Notes under the pieces: generated by a model | Databases searched by the model: none | Told to the model about the DNA's origin: nothing | The model's input: only the letters and a program-made list of their open reading frames with translations | Made by a program: the position numbers and the translations under genes | From: Pseudoxanthomonas sp. | Lineage (GTDB): Bacteria > Pseudomonadota > Gammaproteobacteria > Xanthomonadales > Xanthomonadaceae | Length of the DNA: 60,402 bases | Reading direction: 5' to 3' | Assembly: GCF_024710765.1 (NCBI RefSeq) | Contig: NZ_JANJUE010000071.1 | Span: 1 to 60,402 of the forward strand | Shown here: positions 1 to 9,360 of the stretch, in pieces | Position numbering within the stretch: the first letter of the stretch is position 1 | Layout: each line of letters begins with the position of its first letter

Positions 1-140
1 AATGGGATACAACTTTGCCTGGCCAAGCATCGCTCCTGAGCGCGGCAAGCTACTAACGTGAGCGTGGCGCGCGGGTGAGCGCAGTCTCGCAAAGACCGCT
101 TTGGGTCGAAAGGGGCATTACACCAAGGTCGACCTCCCCA

Positions 141-158
141 CGGGGGTTCGAACCCCCG
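141..158. repeat. 18-bp perfect palindrome resembling a tRNA T-arm
   Basis: CGGGGGTTCGAACCCCCG reads the same on both strands. As RNA it would form a 5-bp stem closing a TTCGAAC-type loop, like a tRNA T-arm. No matching acceptor stem, D-arm or anticodon arm is found around it on either strand, so it is not called as a tRNA. Confidence 0.6.
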
Positions 159-337
159 GTCGCCGCCGTGAAAGAGTGGCTGCGGAGAATGGTCAACCAG
201 AGTCCGCTTCGGCTGAGCGCTGGCCAGCAAGCCCGGAAATCAGGAATCCCCCGGGATGTCCTCAAACCTCTCCGACCTTCCCAATTCACCTCAGAGAGTA
301 ATCCGTTGATTCCCAAGGCCCAACGTTGGTCTTGTCT

Positions 338-388
338 TCAACTTATGCTGGAAATCTCACATAAGTTGACCTTTTGGAGCAACTTATG
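338..388. repeat. Inverted and direct repeats of CAACTTATG
   Basis: TCAACTTATG (338-347) faces its exact inverse CATAAGTTGA (360-369) across 12 nt, and a third direct copy CAACTTATG follows at 380-388. Such short repeat sets occur at recombinase or attachment sites, but no partner gene is present to support that here. Confidence 0.5.
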
Positions 389-422
389 TCGAAACGACCA
401 GACGGGAACACTGGTGTCTATC

Positions 423-498
423 TGGTGGGCCCACCAGGACTCGAACCTGGAACCAAAGGATTATGAGTCCTCTGCTCTAACCATTGAGCTATAGGCCC
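423..498 (-). tRNA. tRNA-Ile2 (CAU anticodon, lysidine type)
   Basis: On the minus strand the sequence begins GGGCCTATAGCTC and ends TGGGCCCACCA, giving a 7-bp acceptor stem with an encoded CCA end. The anticodon is CAT inside GACTCATAATC and the T-arm is CCAGGTTCGAGTCCTGG. The D-arm and anticodon stem resemble the minor isoleucine tRNA (E. coli ileX/ileY type), whose C34 is changed to lysidine by TilS so that it reads AUA. Elongator Met tRNA is the alternative with the same anticodon; overall similarity favours Ile2. It lies downstream of rpoD on the same strand, past a terminator. Confidence 0.9.
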
Positions 499-537
499 GC
501 TGCCGGGCCATTGTAGCGGGGGGCGGGGGTGGAAACG

Positions 538-563
538 AAGAACCCGCCTTGCGGCGGGTTCTT
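538..563 (-). terminator. Intrinsic terminator after rpoD
   Basis: AAGAACCCGCC / GGCGGGTTCTT form an 11-bp stem around a TTGC tetraloop, 30 bp past the rpoD stop. The minus-strand read continues with TCGTTTCC. It separates rpoD from the tRNA gene and could act in both directions. Confidence 0.75.
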
Positions 564-592
564 TGCTTGCTCGGTTTGCCTGCTGGCTGGAA

Positions 593-2449
<1,857 letters not shown>

Positions 2450-2490
2450 GGAGGTTGCGCCACCGGCATGAGAGGAGGAAGGAACCTAGT

Positions 2491-2496
2491 ATTATA
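2491..2496 (-). promoter_or_regulatory. Extended -10 promoter of rpoD
   Basis: On the minus strand TGGTATAAT is a perfect -10 hexamer with the TGn extension, about 42 nt upstream of the rpoD ATG. No good -35 is visible at 16-18 nt spacing, as expected for an extended -10 promoter. Confidence 0.65.
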
Positions 2497-2561
2497 CCAG
2501 CCCGGACCAGCCACCGTCCCCGGAAACCCGGGAGGACACGCTGTTCCCGCTTCCCTGAACG

Positions 2562-3002
2562 TCAGGGCCGCAGGAGGAAGGTCACAGGCCCGTCATTGAC
2601 CAGGCTGACGACCATATGGGCACCGAAACGCCCGGTTTCCACCCCTGGCGCGTGCTTTTGCCGGCAGATTTCGACCAGCCGGTTGAATCCCCGTTCAGCC
2701 TCCTCCGGCGGGGCCGCCGTGGTGAAGCTGGGGCGCATGCCGGAGCGGGTGTCGGCGGCCAGGGTGAACTGGCTGACCAGCAGCAGGCCGCCGCCGGTAT
2801 CGGCCAGGGAACGGTTCATCTTCCCCGCCGCGTCGGCGAATACCCGGTAGCCCAGCAGGCGCTCGGCCATGCGCTGGAACTGCGGCTCGGCATCGCCCGG
2901 CTCCACCGCCACCAGGGCCAGCAGGCCGCCGCCGATGGCGCCGATGGTTTCGTCGTCCACGGTCACCGACGCCCGGGTGACCCGCTGTATCAAGGCAAGC
3001 AT
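2562..3002 (-). CDS. dtd: D-aminoacyl-tRNA deacylase (Dtd)
   Basis: This cytoplasmic enzyme hydrolyses the ester bond of D-aminoacyl-tRNAs (and Gly-tRNA-Ala), preventing D-amino acids from entering protein. The 146 residues match the family's usual length of about 145. The signature motifs are [17 protein letters not shown] (the SQFTL active-site box) and the C-terminal cis Gly-Pro segment NDGPVTFLL. The start MLALIQRV is the family's normal N-terminus. It is divergent from the LpxL-type gene; a TTGACC-17-GAGCAT promoter ends 6 nt before the ATG, suggesting a leaderless transcript. Confidence 0.95.
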   Translation of the reverse strand: MLALIQRVTRASVTVDDETIGAIGGGLLALVAVEPGDAEPQFQRMAERLLGYRVFADAAGKMNRSLADTGGGLLLVSQFTLAADTRSGMRPSFTTAAPPEEAERGFNRLVEICRQKHAPGVETGRFGAHMVVSLVNDGPVTFLLRP

Positions 3003-3008
3003 GCGGCC

Positions 3009-3047
3009 ATGCTCGCGGCGCGGGCGGTCACGGTCAACCGCTAGACT
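3009..3047. promoter_or_regulatory. Back-to-back promoters of dtd and the LpxL-type gene
   Basis: Minus strand: TTGACC (3037-3032), 17 nt, GAGCAT (3014-3009), then 6 nt to the dtd ATG. Plus strand: TAGACT (3042-3047), then 7 nt to the ATG at 3055, with no clear -35. In both directions transcription would start at or next to the start codon. Confidence 0.5.
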
Positions 3048-3054
3048 GATCCGG

Positions 3055-3954
3055 ATGAAGCCGCAGACCACCGCCCTACTCCTCCACACCGCGATCGCCG
3101 GGTTCATGCGCCTGCCCTGGCCGCTGCTGCGCTGGCTGGGCGACCGGCTGGCCTGGCTGTGGCGGCGCACCGACGCCCGCGAAAGCCGGGTGGCGCGGCG
3201 CAACCTGGAACTGGCCTTTCCGCACCTGGACGCGACCGCGCGCGAGGCGCTGCATCGGGACATCCTGCGCGCAACCACCCGCCAGCTGATGGAAACCCTG
3301 CGCTTCTGGACCCAACCGCATGCCCGGAACCTGGCCTGCCTGCGCGAGTTGCATGGTGCCGAGCTCTACGACCAGGCCCGCGCCGAAGGCCGCAGCGTGA
3401 TCATCGCCGCGCCCCACTACGGCAACTGGGAGCTGCTGAACCAATGGCTGGCCTCGCGCGGGCCGTACGCGTTCGTGTACCGGGTACCCGAATCGCCGGT
3501 GGGCGATGCCTTCCTGCTGCGCGCGCGCGGCGCGGCCAACATCACCCAGGTGCGCGCCGAGGGACCGGCGGTGCGCCAGCTGTGGAAGCAGCTCAAGGAT
3601 GGCGGTGTGGTGGCGATCCTGCCGGATCAGCAGCCCAAGGCGGGCGACGGCGAGTTCGCGCCGTTCTTCGGCGTACCGGCGCTGACCATGACGCTGCTGT
3701 CGCGGCTGGCCGAGCGCACTGGCGCGGTGGTGCTGTTCGCCTGGTGCGAACGGATCGGCGACGGCCCGGATTTCGCCCTGCACATCGAGCCGGCCGAGCC
3801 AGCGATCGCCGATCCGGATCCGGTGGTGGCGGTCACCGCGCTCAACGCCGGCGTGGAGCGGATCACGCGCCGCGATCCGGCCCAGTACCAGTGGACGTAC
3901 AAACGCTATACGCTGCGGCCACCGGGCAGCGGCGAGGACAATCCTTACCTCTGA
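3055..3954 (+). CDS. LpxL/HtrB-family lipid A acyltransferase
   Basis: The 299-residue protein belongs to the lauroyl/myristoyl acyltransferase family, which moves a secondary acyl chain from acyl-ACP onto lipid A precursors at the inner face of the inner membrane. The catalytic HX4E motif is H121-YGNW-E126, preceded by the GRSVIIAAP strand. A hydrophobic N-terminal anchor (about 5-35) and the later [19 protein letters not shown] segment are typical. The product of this exact paralogue (lauroyl, myristoyl or a related lipid acylation) cannot be told from sequence. It precedes a same-strand set of membrane genes and is near a large surface-glycan cluster. Confidence 0.88.
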   Translation: MKPQTTALLLHTAIAGFMRLPWPLLRWLGDRLAWLWRRTDARESRVARRNLELAFPHLDATAREALHRDILRATTRQLMETLRFWTQPHARNLACLRELHGAELYDQARAEGRSVIIAAPHYGNWELLNQWLASRGPYAFVYRVPESPVGDAFLLRARGAANITQVRAEGPAVRQLWKQLKDGGVVAILPDQQPKAGDGEFAPFFGVPALTMTLLSRLAERTGAVVLFAWCERIGDGPDFALHIEPAEPAIADPDPVVAVTALNAGVERITRRDPAQYQWTYKRYTLRPPGSGEDNPYL

Positions 3955-3990
3955 ACCCGCAGGACGATTCGAACGCAACAAGGGGACGAC

Positions 3991-5430
3991 ATGCGTGCAA
4001 TGGGTGTGTGGCTGGCGCTGTGGGCGGCGCCGGCACTGGCGGCGGGCGATGATCTGGCCGAAATCAACGCGGTCAGCCGCGCCTGGGATCGCTATGCGGA
4101 ACTGGTGAACGCGAGCAAGCCGGAAAGCGCGGATCTGCTGGCGGCCTCCAGCTTCACCCATTTCACGTTCCTGCGCGACGCCGCGCTGTACGCCTCGGCC
4201 GAACAGCTGCGGCGCCTGCCTTCGGATGATCGGGTCAAGGTCTACCTGCTGCGCGCCACCCAGGACGAGGCCGCGCTGAAGAAGCTGGATGGCATCGCAG
4301 TGGCGCGGCTGTTCGCGAGCAAGGGCTGGATCTCGGTGCGCAGCGACGAGGAGGATGGTCCCGTTTCGCTGACCCACGTGACCATTTCCGGCGATCACGC
4401 GGTGTCCGAAATTGGATCTCCCACCGAAAGCAACTTCCAGTTCGGCCCGGATTTCGTGCACGAGAAGGACGGCTGGAAGTACCGCCTGGAATCCTCCACG
4501 CTGGAGGCATCGGCGGCCTTCGACCGATCGACCACCAACGCGGGCGTGACCAACACCCAAATGACCGAGTTCGTGCTCGGGCGAATCCTGGAAGCCGAGC
4601 CTCCGCGCCTGGCGGTGCTGGATCGCGCGCCTGTGGACGATGCCGCCGCGCGCATCCGCCTCAACGAACAGTGGCCGGATTACGACACGGTGTTCCGCTT
4701 CCGGGTGGAAGCGCTGGAACGCAAGGCCGAAGCCGACGACGGCCTGGCCCAGCTGGCGCTGGGCGCGATGATGCTGGACGAGAATCCGCAGTACGTGCGG
4801 CACGATCCGAAGAAAGCCCTGGAATGGCTGGAGCGCGCCAGCAACAACGGCAACGCGCGCGCGGCGATGTACACCGCCGGCCTGCTGATGCAGGACCCGT
4901 CGCAGTTCGGCGATGCCCACTACCGGCGCGTGCTGCCGCACCTGCAGCGCGCGGCCAATGCGTCCAACGGCATGGCGATGATCGAACTGTCGCATTTCTA
5001 TGCCGAAGGGCTGGCCGGGCTTCCCCGCGATTGCCGGCAGGCCGCCGACTGGCAGGCGCGCGCGGAAGAGGCGGGCATCGAGCATGCGCGCAACGAACAG
5101 GTATGGACGCTGGCGACCTGCCCGATTCCCGCGCAGCGCGATCCAGCGCGCGCGCTGGAACTGGCGAAGTTCATGATGGAACGGAAGGACAAGCTGGACG
5201 CCAGCGAACTTGACACCGTGGCCGCGGCGCTGGCCGCCAACCAACGCTTCGACGAGGCCATCGCCTACCAGAACGACGCCATCGCGAAGGTGCCTGGCGA
5301 GATCACCGAACGCAAGGCGCAGGTCGCGACCATCAAGCGCATGCGGCAGCGACTCAACAGCTATCGCAAGGGCCAGGACTACGTCCTCGACTACAGCGTC
5401 TACAACGAAGCGAAGGAAGGGAAATACTGA
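3991..5430 (+). CDS. Exported Sel1/TPR-repeat protein of unknown function
   Basis: This is a 479-residue protein with a short signal peptide ending near ALAA-GDD (about residue 19). The middle and C-terminal part carry Sel1-like helical repeats, for example ALEWLERASNNGNARAAMYTAGLLM and LQRAANASNGMAMIELSHFYAEG. Sel1 repeats are usually protein-binding scaffolds. The N-terminal 200 residues match no family I recognise. An AAGGGGA ribosome-binding site precedes the ATG. The stop overlaps the next start (TGATG), so it is probably co-translated with the two PH-domain proteins. Confidence 0.8.
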   Translation: MRAMGVWLALWAAPALAAGDDLAEINAVSRAWDRYAELVNASKPESADLLAASSFTHFTFLRDAALYASAEQLRRLPSDDRVKVYLLRATQDEAALKKLDGIAVARLFASKGWISVRSDEEDGPVSLTHVTISGDHAVSEIGSPTESNFQFGPDFVHEKDGWKYRLESSTLEASAAFDRSTTNAGVTNTQMTEFVLGRILEAEPPRLAVLDRAPVDDAAARIRLNEQWPDYDTVFRFRVEALERKAEADDGLAQLALGAMMLDENPQYVRHDPKKALEWLERASNNGNARAAMYTAGLLMQDPSQFGDAHYRRVLPHLQRAANASNGMAMIELSHFYAEGLAGLPRDCRQAADWQARAEEAGIEHARNEQVWTLATCPIPAQRDPARALELAKFMMERKDKLDASELDTVAAALAANQRFDEAIAYQNDAIAKVPGEITERKAQVATIKRMRQRLNSYRKGQDYVLDYSVYNEAKEGKY

Positions 5431-5939
5431 TGAGCGACCTGCCTCCCGTCGTGCCGGTCGCGGTGCCGGATACCGCACCGGGCTGGCAGCCGCTGCCGAC
5501 GCGCGGCGCGTGGCTGGCCGCATTGGGCGGCGTGATGCTGGGCATCCCCCTGGCGGTGGGCGCCGCCTTCGTCAGCCAGGCCAGCGGCTGGGGTTCGCCG
5601 TGGCTGAGCGCGCCGGCCGCGCTGCTGATCGGCGCGGCGCTGGGCGCGTGGGTGAGCGTGCGCCGGCACCTACGCACGCGCTGGAAACTGGACGATTCCG
5701 GCTTCGCCGTGCGGCGCGGCAACTGGTGGCAGAGCGAAACCCATGTGCCGATTTCGCGCGTGCAGCACCTGGATCTGAAGCGCGGGCCGCTGGAACGCGG
5801 GCTCGGCCTGGCCACCCTGGTGGTGCATACCGCCGGCACCCGCCAGGCCACGGTCAACGTGCAGGCGCTGGATGCCGCCGACGCCGAGCGCCTGCGCGAT
5901 CGGCTGGCCCGCCAGCTCGATCTCGACGACGCGTTGTGA
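5430..5939 (+). CDS. YdbS-like PH-domain membrane protein
   Basis: This 169-residue protein has two membrane helices (about 28-50 and 58-76), then a bacterial PH-like domain (bPH_2) that starts at RTRWKLDDSGFAVRRGNWWQSETHVPISRVQHLDLKRGPLERGLGLATL. That pattern is the hallmark of the YdbS family. Members occur as a small YdbS-like protein followed by a larger YdbT-like one, as here. Their function is not established; membrane-lipid or secretion-related roles have been suggested. The start overlaps the Sel1-protein stop, and the stop overlaps the next GTG start. Confidence 0.85.
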   Translation: MSDLPPVVPVAVPDTAPGWQPLPTRGAWLAALGGVMLGIPLAVGAAFVSQASGWGSPWLSAPAALLIGAALGAWVSVRRHLRTRWKLDDSGFAVRRGNWWQSETHVPISRVQHLDLKRGPLERGLGLATLVVHTAGTRQATVNVQALDAADAERLRDRLARQLDLDDAL

Positions 5940-7477
5940 GCGCTCCCGAGCCGCCTCCCCTTCCCTCCGCCGATGCCCTGCCGATGGCGGTGGAGCAGCG
6001 GCTGCATCCGTGGTCGTGGCTGTTCGTGCTGGTGCAGCAGCTCAAGCAGTTCATCCTGCCGCTGATCGCGCTGGTGGTGTTCGGCGGACGTGGCGATCCG
6101 GACAATCTGTGGGCGAACCTGGGGCCGGTGATCGCGGTCGGCGTACTGGTGGTGGTGTCGGTGGTGCAGTACTTCACCTACCGCTACCGGATCGGCCGCG
6201 ACGGCCTGACCATCCGCAGTGGGTGGCTGCATCGCAGCCTGCGCGAGATTCCGTTCGCACGCATCCACAACGTGGGCATCCACCAGTCGTTGCTGCATCG
6301 CCTGTTCCAGGTGGCGGAGGTGCGGCTGGAATCGGCCGGCGGGCAGAAGCCCGAAGCGGAGATGCGGGTGCTGAGCCTGTCGGCGGCCAACGCGCTGGAG
6401 AACCTGATCCGGCATCGCGGCCAGACCACGCCGGCCACGTCGGTCGACGCACCGGTTGCGCCCGCCGCGAACACGCTGCTGGCGCTGCCGCTGGCGGAAG
6501 TGATCCGGCTGGGACTGGCGTCCAATCGCGGCATGGTCGTGGTCGCGGCGGCATTCGGCCTGGCGTGGCAGGTCCTGCCCGACAAGATGATGGCGCGGCT
6601 AGTGCAGCGTTATTCGCGCGAGGCGTTCGGTTATGCGAGCCACCTGGAATGGAGCTGGCAGAGTGGCGTGCTGGCCGCACTCGCGGTGATCGCGCTGGTG
6701 GTGGTGCTGACCCGGCTGCTGTCGGTGCTGCTGGCACTGGTGCAGTTCCATGGCTTCCGCCTGAGCGAGGCGGATCGCCGGCTGACCGTCGAACGCGGCC
6801 TGCTGACCCGACTGCGCAACAGCGTGTCGCGACGACGCATCCAGGCCTGGACCCTGCGCGAAGGCGTGGTGCAGCGCTGGCTGAAGCGGCGCAGCCTGCA
6901 TATCGACACCGCGGTCGCCAGCCGCGTCGAGCACGACGATGGCCGCGCGCTCAAGGTGCTGGCGCCGATTGCCACGCCGGATGCCTGCGACGTCCTCGTC
7001 CGCCATCTGTTGCCGCATTCGGCCTGGCCGCCCACGCAGTGGCGCCCCATGCCGATGCGGGCGGCGTGGCGACTATGGCTGCCCGGACTGGTCCTCACGC
7101 CGCTGCTGGCGATCGCGATCGGGTTCCCGCTCGGCGCCTGGGCCACCCTGGCGCTGCTGCTATGGCCGCTGACCGGATGGGCCGCGTGGCAGAACGCGCG
7201 GCGTTCCGGCCATGCGATCGGTGATGAACTGATCGCGGTGCGTGGCGGCTGGTGGTCGCGCTGGTGGCGGTTCGCCGAGGTCGACAAATTGCAGGCGTTG
7301 CGGTTGAGCCGCACGCCGGTGGATCGCTGGCTGGGCACCGCGACGCTGTGGCTGGACACCGCCGGCGACCGTGGCCTGGGCCCGCCGTTGCGGCTGCGTT
7401 TCCTGCCCGAAGCCGAGGTGCAGGCGATCTACCTGCGCCTGGCCGACGCCCTCGCCCGCCGCCGCCTGCGCTGGTAG
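5936..7477 (+). CDS. YdbT-like PH-domain membrane protein
   Basis: The 513-residue partner of the preceding protein carries three bPH_2 domains between membrane helix pairs (helices about 25-75, 185-265 and 380-420). Repeated PH signatures include GLTIRSGWLHRSLREIPFARIHNVGIHQSLLHRLFQVAEVRLES and ERGLLTRLRNSVSRRRIQAWTL. I chose GTG at 5936 because it forms a GTGA overlap with the upstream stop and gives the normal short cytoplasmic N-terminus; the next ATG (at MAVEQ) is 17 codons in. Its role is unknown, but the two genes almost certainly act together. Confidence 0.85.
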   Translation: MSAPEPPPLPSADALPMAVEQRLHPWSWLFVLVQQLKQFILPLIALVVFGGRGDPDNLWANLGPVIAVGVLVVVSVVQYFTYRYRIGRDGLTIRSGWLHRSLREIPFARIHNVGIHQSLLHRLFQVAEVRLESAGGQKPEAEMRVLSLSAANALENLIRHRGQTTPATSVDAPVAPAANTLLALPLAEVIRLGLASNRGMVVVAAAFGLAWQVLPDKMMARLVQRYSREAFGYASHLEWSWQSGVLAALAVIALVVVLTRLLSVLLALVQFHGFRLSEADRRLTVERGLLTRLRNSVSRRRIQAWTLREGVVQRWLKRRSLHIDTAVASRVEHDDGRALKVLAPIATPDACDVLVRHLLPHSAWPPTQWRPMPMRAAWRLWLPGLVLTPLLAIAIGFPLGAWATLALLLWPLTGWAAWQNARRSGHAIGDELIAVRGGWWSRWWRFAEVDKLQALRLSRTPVDRWLGTATLWLDTAGDRGLGPPLRLRFLPEAEVQAIYLRLADALARRRLRW

Positions 7478-7491
7478 CGCGCTCAGCGCGC
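7477..7491. terminator. Hairpin between convergent genes
   Basis: GCGCGC-TCA-GCGCGC lies across the 5-bp gap between two convergent genes. It has no U-tract, so termination by it is only a suggestion. Confidence 0.3.
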
Positions 7492-8544
7492 GGCCGGCCC
7501 CCAGTAGCCGAGATCCTTGCGGATCTGCAGTCCGCGCAGCAGGCTGCCGATCGGCTTGCGCCCCAGCGATCCCAGTTCCCCGCGCAGCAGGCGCTCGGTG
7601 GCGAGCATCACCCGCTGCGAGGAATGCCCGTCGTGGTACGGGTGGATGGCGGTGGCATAGTCGGCCAGCGCGGCGCGCAGCGCATCGTCCGGGACGAAGG
7701 CGCGCGCCAGCATCTCCGGCAGGCGCGCCGGATCGGCGAAGTCGATCATGTGCGGTTTGGGCGCGCGGTTGCGGAAGGTCACCACCGGCTTGCGCTGGAC
7801 CACGAACTCGCTGACCACCGAGGTGGTGTCGGCCACCAGCACGTCGGCCGCACGCTCGGCGCTGATCAGATCCTCGGTTTCGACGAACACCGCGTTCGCG
7901 CCGGCCAGCGCGCGATAGCGTTCGAACAGTTCCGGCGGGCATTTGGGATGCAGGGTCAGCAGCCAGAAGCGCTCGCCGGCCGCCACCTGCGCGGCAATCG
8001 CGTCGTACAGGTGCGGCGCGGCGCTCAGCCGCTCGGTGAAGGTCGAGGCGAACATCACCACCGGCCGGCCGCCGGCCTGCGCGCGCCATTGCCGCGACCG
8101 CGCGTCTTCCGGGCCGAACAGCGGATCCAGTTTGGGCCAGCCGGTTTCGACCACCTTGAAGTGACCCGCCTCGCGCGCCAGCGTCTCGAACGGCGCGGTG
8201 GTCGCCGGTCCCTGCGTGCAGTACAGATCGAACATGCCGCGCACCCGGAAATGGCCGCGGGCGGCGTCACGTTTCTCCACGTTGAAGCCATGGAACAGTT
8301 GCACCTTGGCGCCGGACACGAACGTGGGCACCCAGTTGGCAGCGCTGAACACCGCGCGCGGACGCAGTTCGACGGCCTGGCGCGGGGTGTCGATCATCCG
8401 CACCGGCGCGGGCAGGCGCGCGCCCGCCGCGCCGTCGACGAACCAGGCGTGCACGCCGTGACCCGCGGCTTGCAGCGCATCGGCCAGCGGCTGCAAGATG
8501 GGCAGCGCATAGCGTTCCGTCGCAAACAACAGGTAATCCGCCAT
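7483..8544 (-). CDS. CDP-glycerol glycerophosphotransferase-like protein
   Basis: The 353-residue cytoplasmic protein resembles the CDP-glycerol:poly(glycerophosphate) glycerophosphotransferase/capsule transferase group, which has a GT-B fold. Visible markers are the FVSGAKVQLFHGFNVEKRD segment, MFASTFTERLSAAPHLYD, LTLHPKCPPELFERY and the acceptor-side ADVLVADTTSVVSEFVVQRKPVVTF motif. In Gram-negative bacteria such proteins build surface glycans or attach phospho-alcohol groups to them; the actual substrate is unknown. ATG at 8544 has a GAGGAGG ribosome-binding site. It is divergent from the next GT2 gene with under 30 bp between them. Confidence 0.75.
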   Translation of the reverse strand: MADYLLFATERYALPILQPLADALQAAGHGVHAWFVDGAAGARLPAPVRMIDTPRQAVELRPRAVFSAANWVPTFVSGAKVQLFHGFNVEKRDAARGHFRVRGMFDLYCTQGPATTAPFETLAREAGHFKVVETGWPKLDPLFGPEDARSRQWRAQAGGRPVVMFASTFTERLSAAPHLYDAIAAQVAAGERFWLLTLHPKCPPELFERYRALAGANAVFVETEDLISAERAADVLVADTTSVVSEFVVQRKPVVTFRNRAPKPHMIDFADPARLPEMLARAFVPDDALRAALADYATAIHPYHDGHSSQRVMLATERLLRGELGSLGRKPIGSLLRGLQIRKDLGYWGPAAR

Positions 8545-8572
8545 CAACGCCTCCTCGAACCACCGGGTCCCG

Positions 8573-9358
8573 ATTTCGGCCTGCATTATCGCGTTTAACG
8601 AAGCGGACCGCATCGGCGACTGCCTGGCCTCGCTGGCGTTCTGCGACGAAATCGTGGTGGTGGATTCGTACTCCACCGACGCCACCGTGGCGATCGCGCA
8701 GGCGGCGGGCGCGCGGGTGCTGCAGCGGCCATTCGACGGCTTCCGCAGCCAGAAGCAGTTCGCGGTCGAGCAGGCCCGCCACGACTGGGTGCTGTGCCTG
8801 GACGCGGACGAGCGCGTGGACGGCACCCTGCGCGCGGCCATCGAATCGGCCCGTGACGCGGGCTTCGACGGCGCTGCCGGCTACCGGTTCGCGCGACTGT
8901 CGGATTACTTCGGTCGTTTCCTGCGCCATGGCAACGCCTACCCGGATCGGGTGCTGCGCCTGTTCGATCGCCGCCGCGGCGGCTGGCGCGGCAAGCGCGA
9001 GGTGCACGAGGCCGCCAGCGTGGACGGCGCGGTGAAGACCCTGCGCGGGGATCTGGTCCACTACCCCTACCGCTCGCTGGAACAGCAACTGCTCAAGACC
9101 CAGCGCTACGCGCGGATGATGGCCGAGCACGATTTCGCGCGCGGCAAGCGCGCCACCTTGGCCAAGCTGGTGCTGTCGCCGGCCTGGCGCTTCTGGCGCG
9201 GTTACCTGCTGCGCGGCGGTTTCCTCGACGGCTGGCACGGCCTGGTCTATGCCTATGTGCGCGCCAACTACGTGCGCCAGAAGACCATCATGCTGTGGCT
9301 GCTGCAGAACGGGCAGCCGGTGGTCTCGCCCGCGCCTTCCGACCAGGACAAGCCCTGA
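8573..9358 (+). CDS. GT2 glycosyltransferase, WaaE/KdtX-like; no normal start codon
   Basis: This is a family 2 glycosyltransferase like the LPS core transferase WaaE/KdtX. The GT-A fold begins ISACIIAFNEADRIGDCL, followed by the nucleotide-binding IVVVDSYSTDAT, the DXD-like CLDADER, and HEAASVDG before the C-terminal membrane-associated helices. The conserved first strand is encoded from 8573, but the open frame (after TAA at 8534) contains no ATG, GTG or TTG before GTG at 8654, which would cut off the first strand. ATT at 8573 is the start I favour; a sequence error or mutated start is possible. It is followed 2 bp later by asnB. Confidence 0.7.
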   Translation: MSACIIAFNEADRIGDCLASLAFCDEIVVVDSYSTDATVAIAQAAGARVLQRPFDGFRSQKQFAVEQARHDWVLCLDADERVDGTLRAAIESARDAGFDGAAGYRFARLSDYFGRFLRHGNAYPDRVLRLFDRRRGGWRGKREVHEAASVDGAVKTLRGDLVHYPYRSLEQQLLKTQRYARMMAEHDFARGKRATLAKLVLSPAWRFWRGYLLRGGFLDGWHGLVYAYVRANYVRQKTIMLWLLQNGQPVVSPAPSDQDKP

Positions 9359-9360
9359 CC

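Larger units (their letters stand above)
1..422. other. Gene-free flank downstream of the tRNA-Ile2 3' end
   Basis: I find no convincing protein gene in this stretch; the open frames have no recognisable domain and partly arise from tRNA-like sequence. It lies just beyond the 3' end of a tRNA gene, which is the usual place where integrative elements insert. It holds an 18-bp palindrome resembling a tRNA T-arm (141-158) and a set of direct and inverted copies of CAACTTATG (338-388). It may be the worn edge of an old integrated element, but no integrase is visible in the window. Confidence 0.4.

Noticed and set aside
141-158. T-arm-like palindrome as a tRNA or tmRNA gene
   Set aside because: No acceptor, D-arm or anticodon arm can be folded around it on either strand.
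75-494. 139-codon plus-strand frame ending in SNLEPKDYESSALTIEL
   Set aside because: The C-terminal part is a translation of the tRNA gene antisense strand, a well-known artefact, and there is no domain upstream.
3076-5523. 815-codon minus-strand frame opposite the LpxL-type and Sel1 genes
   Set aside because: Antisense shadow; Arg/His-rich with no recognisable fold, while the plus strand encodes clear families.
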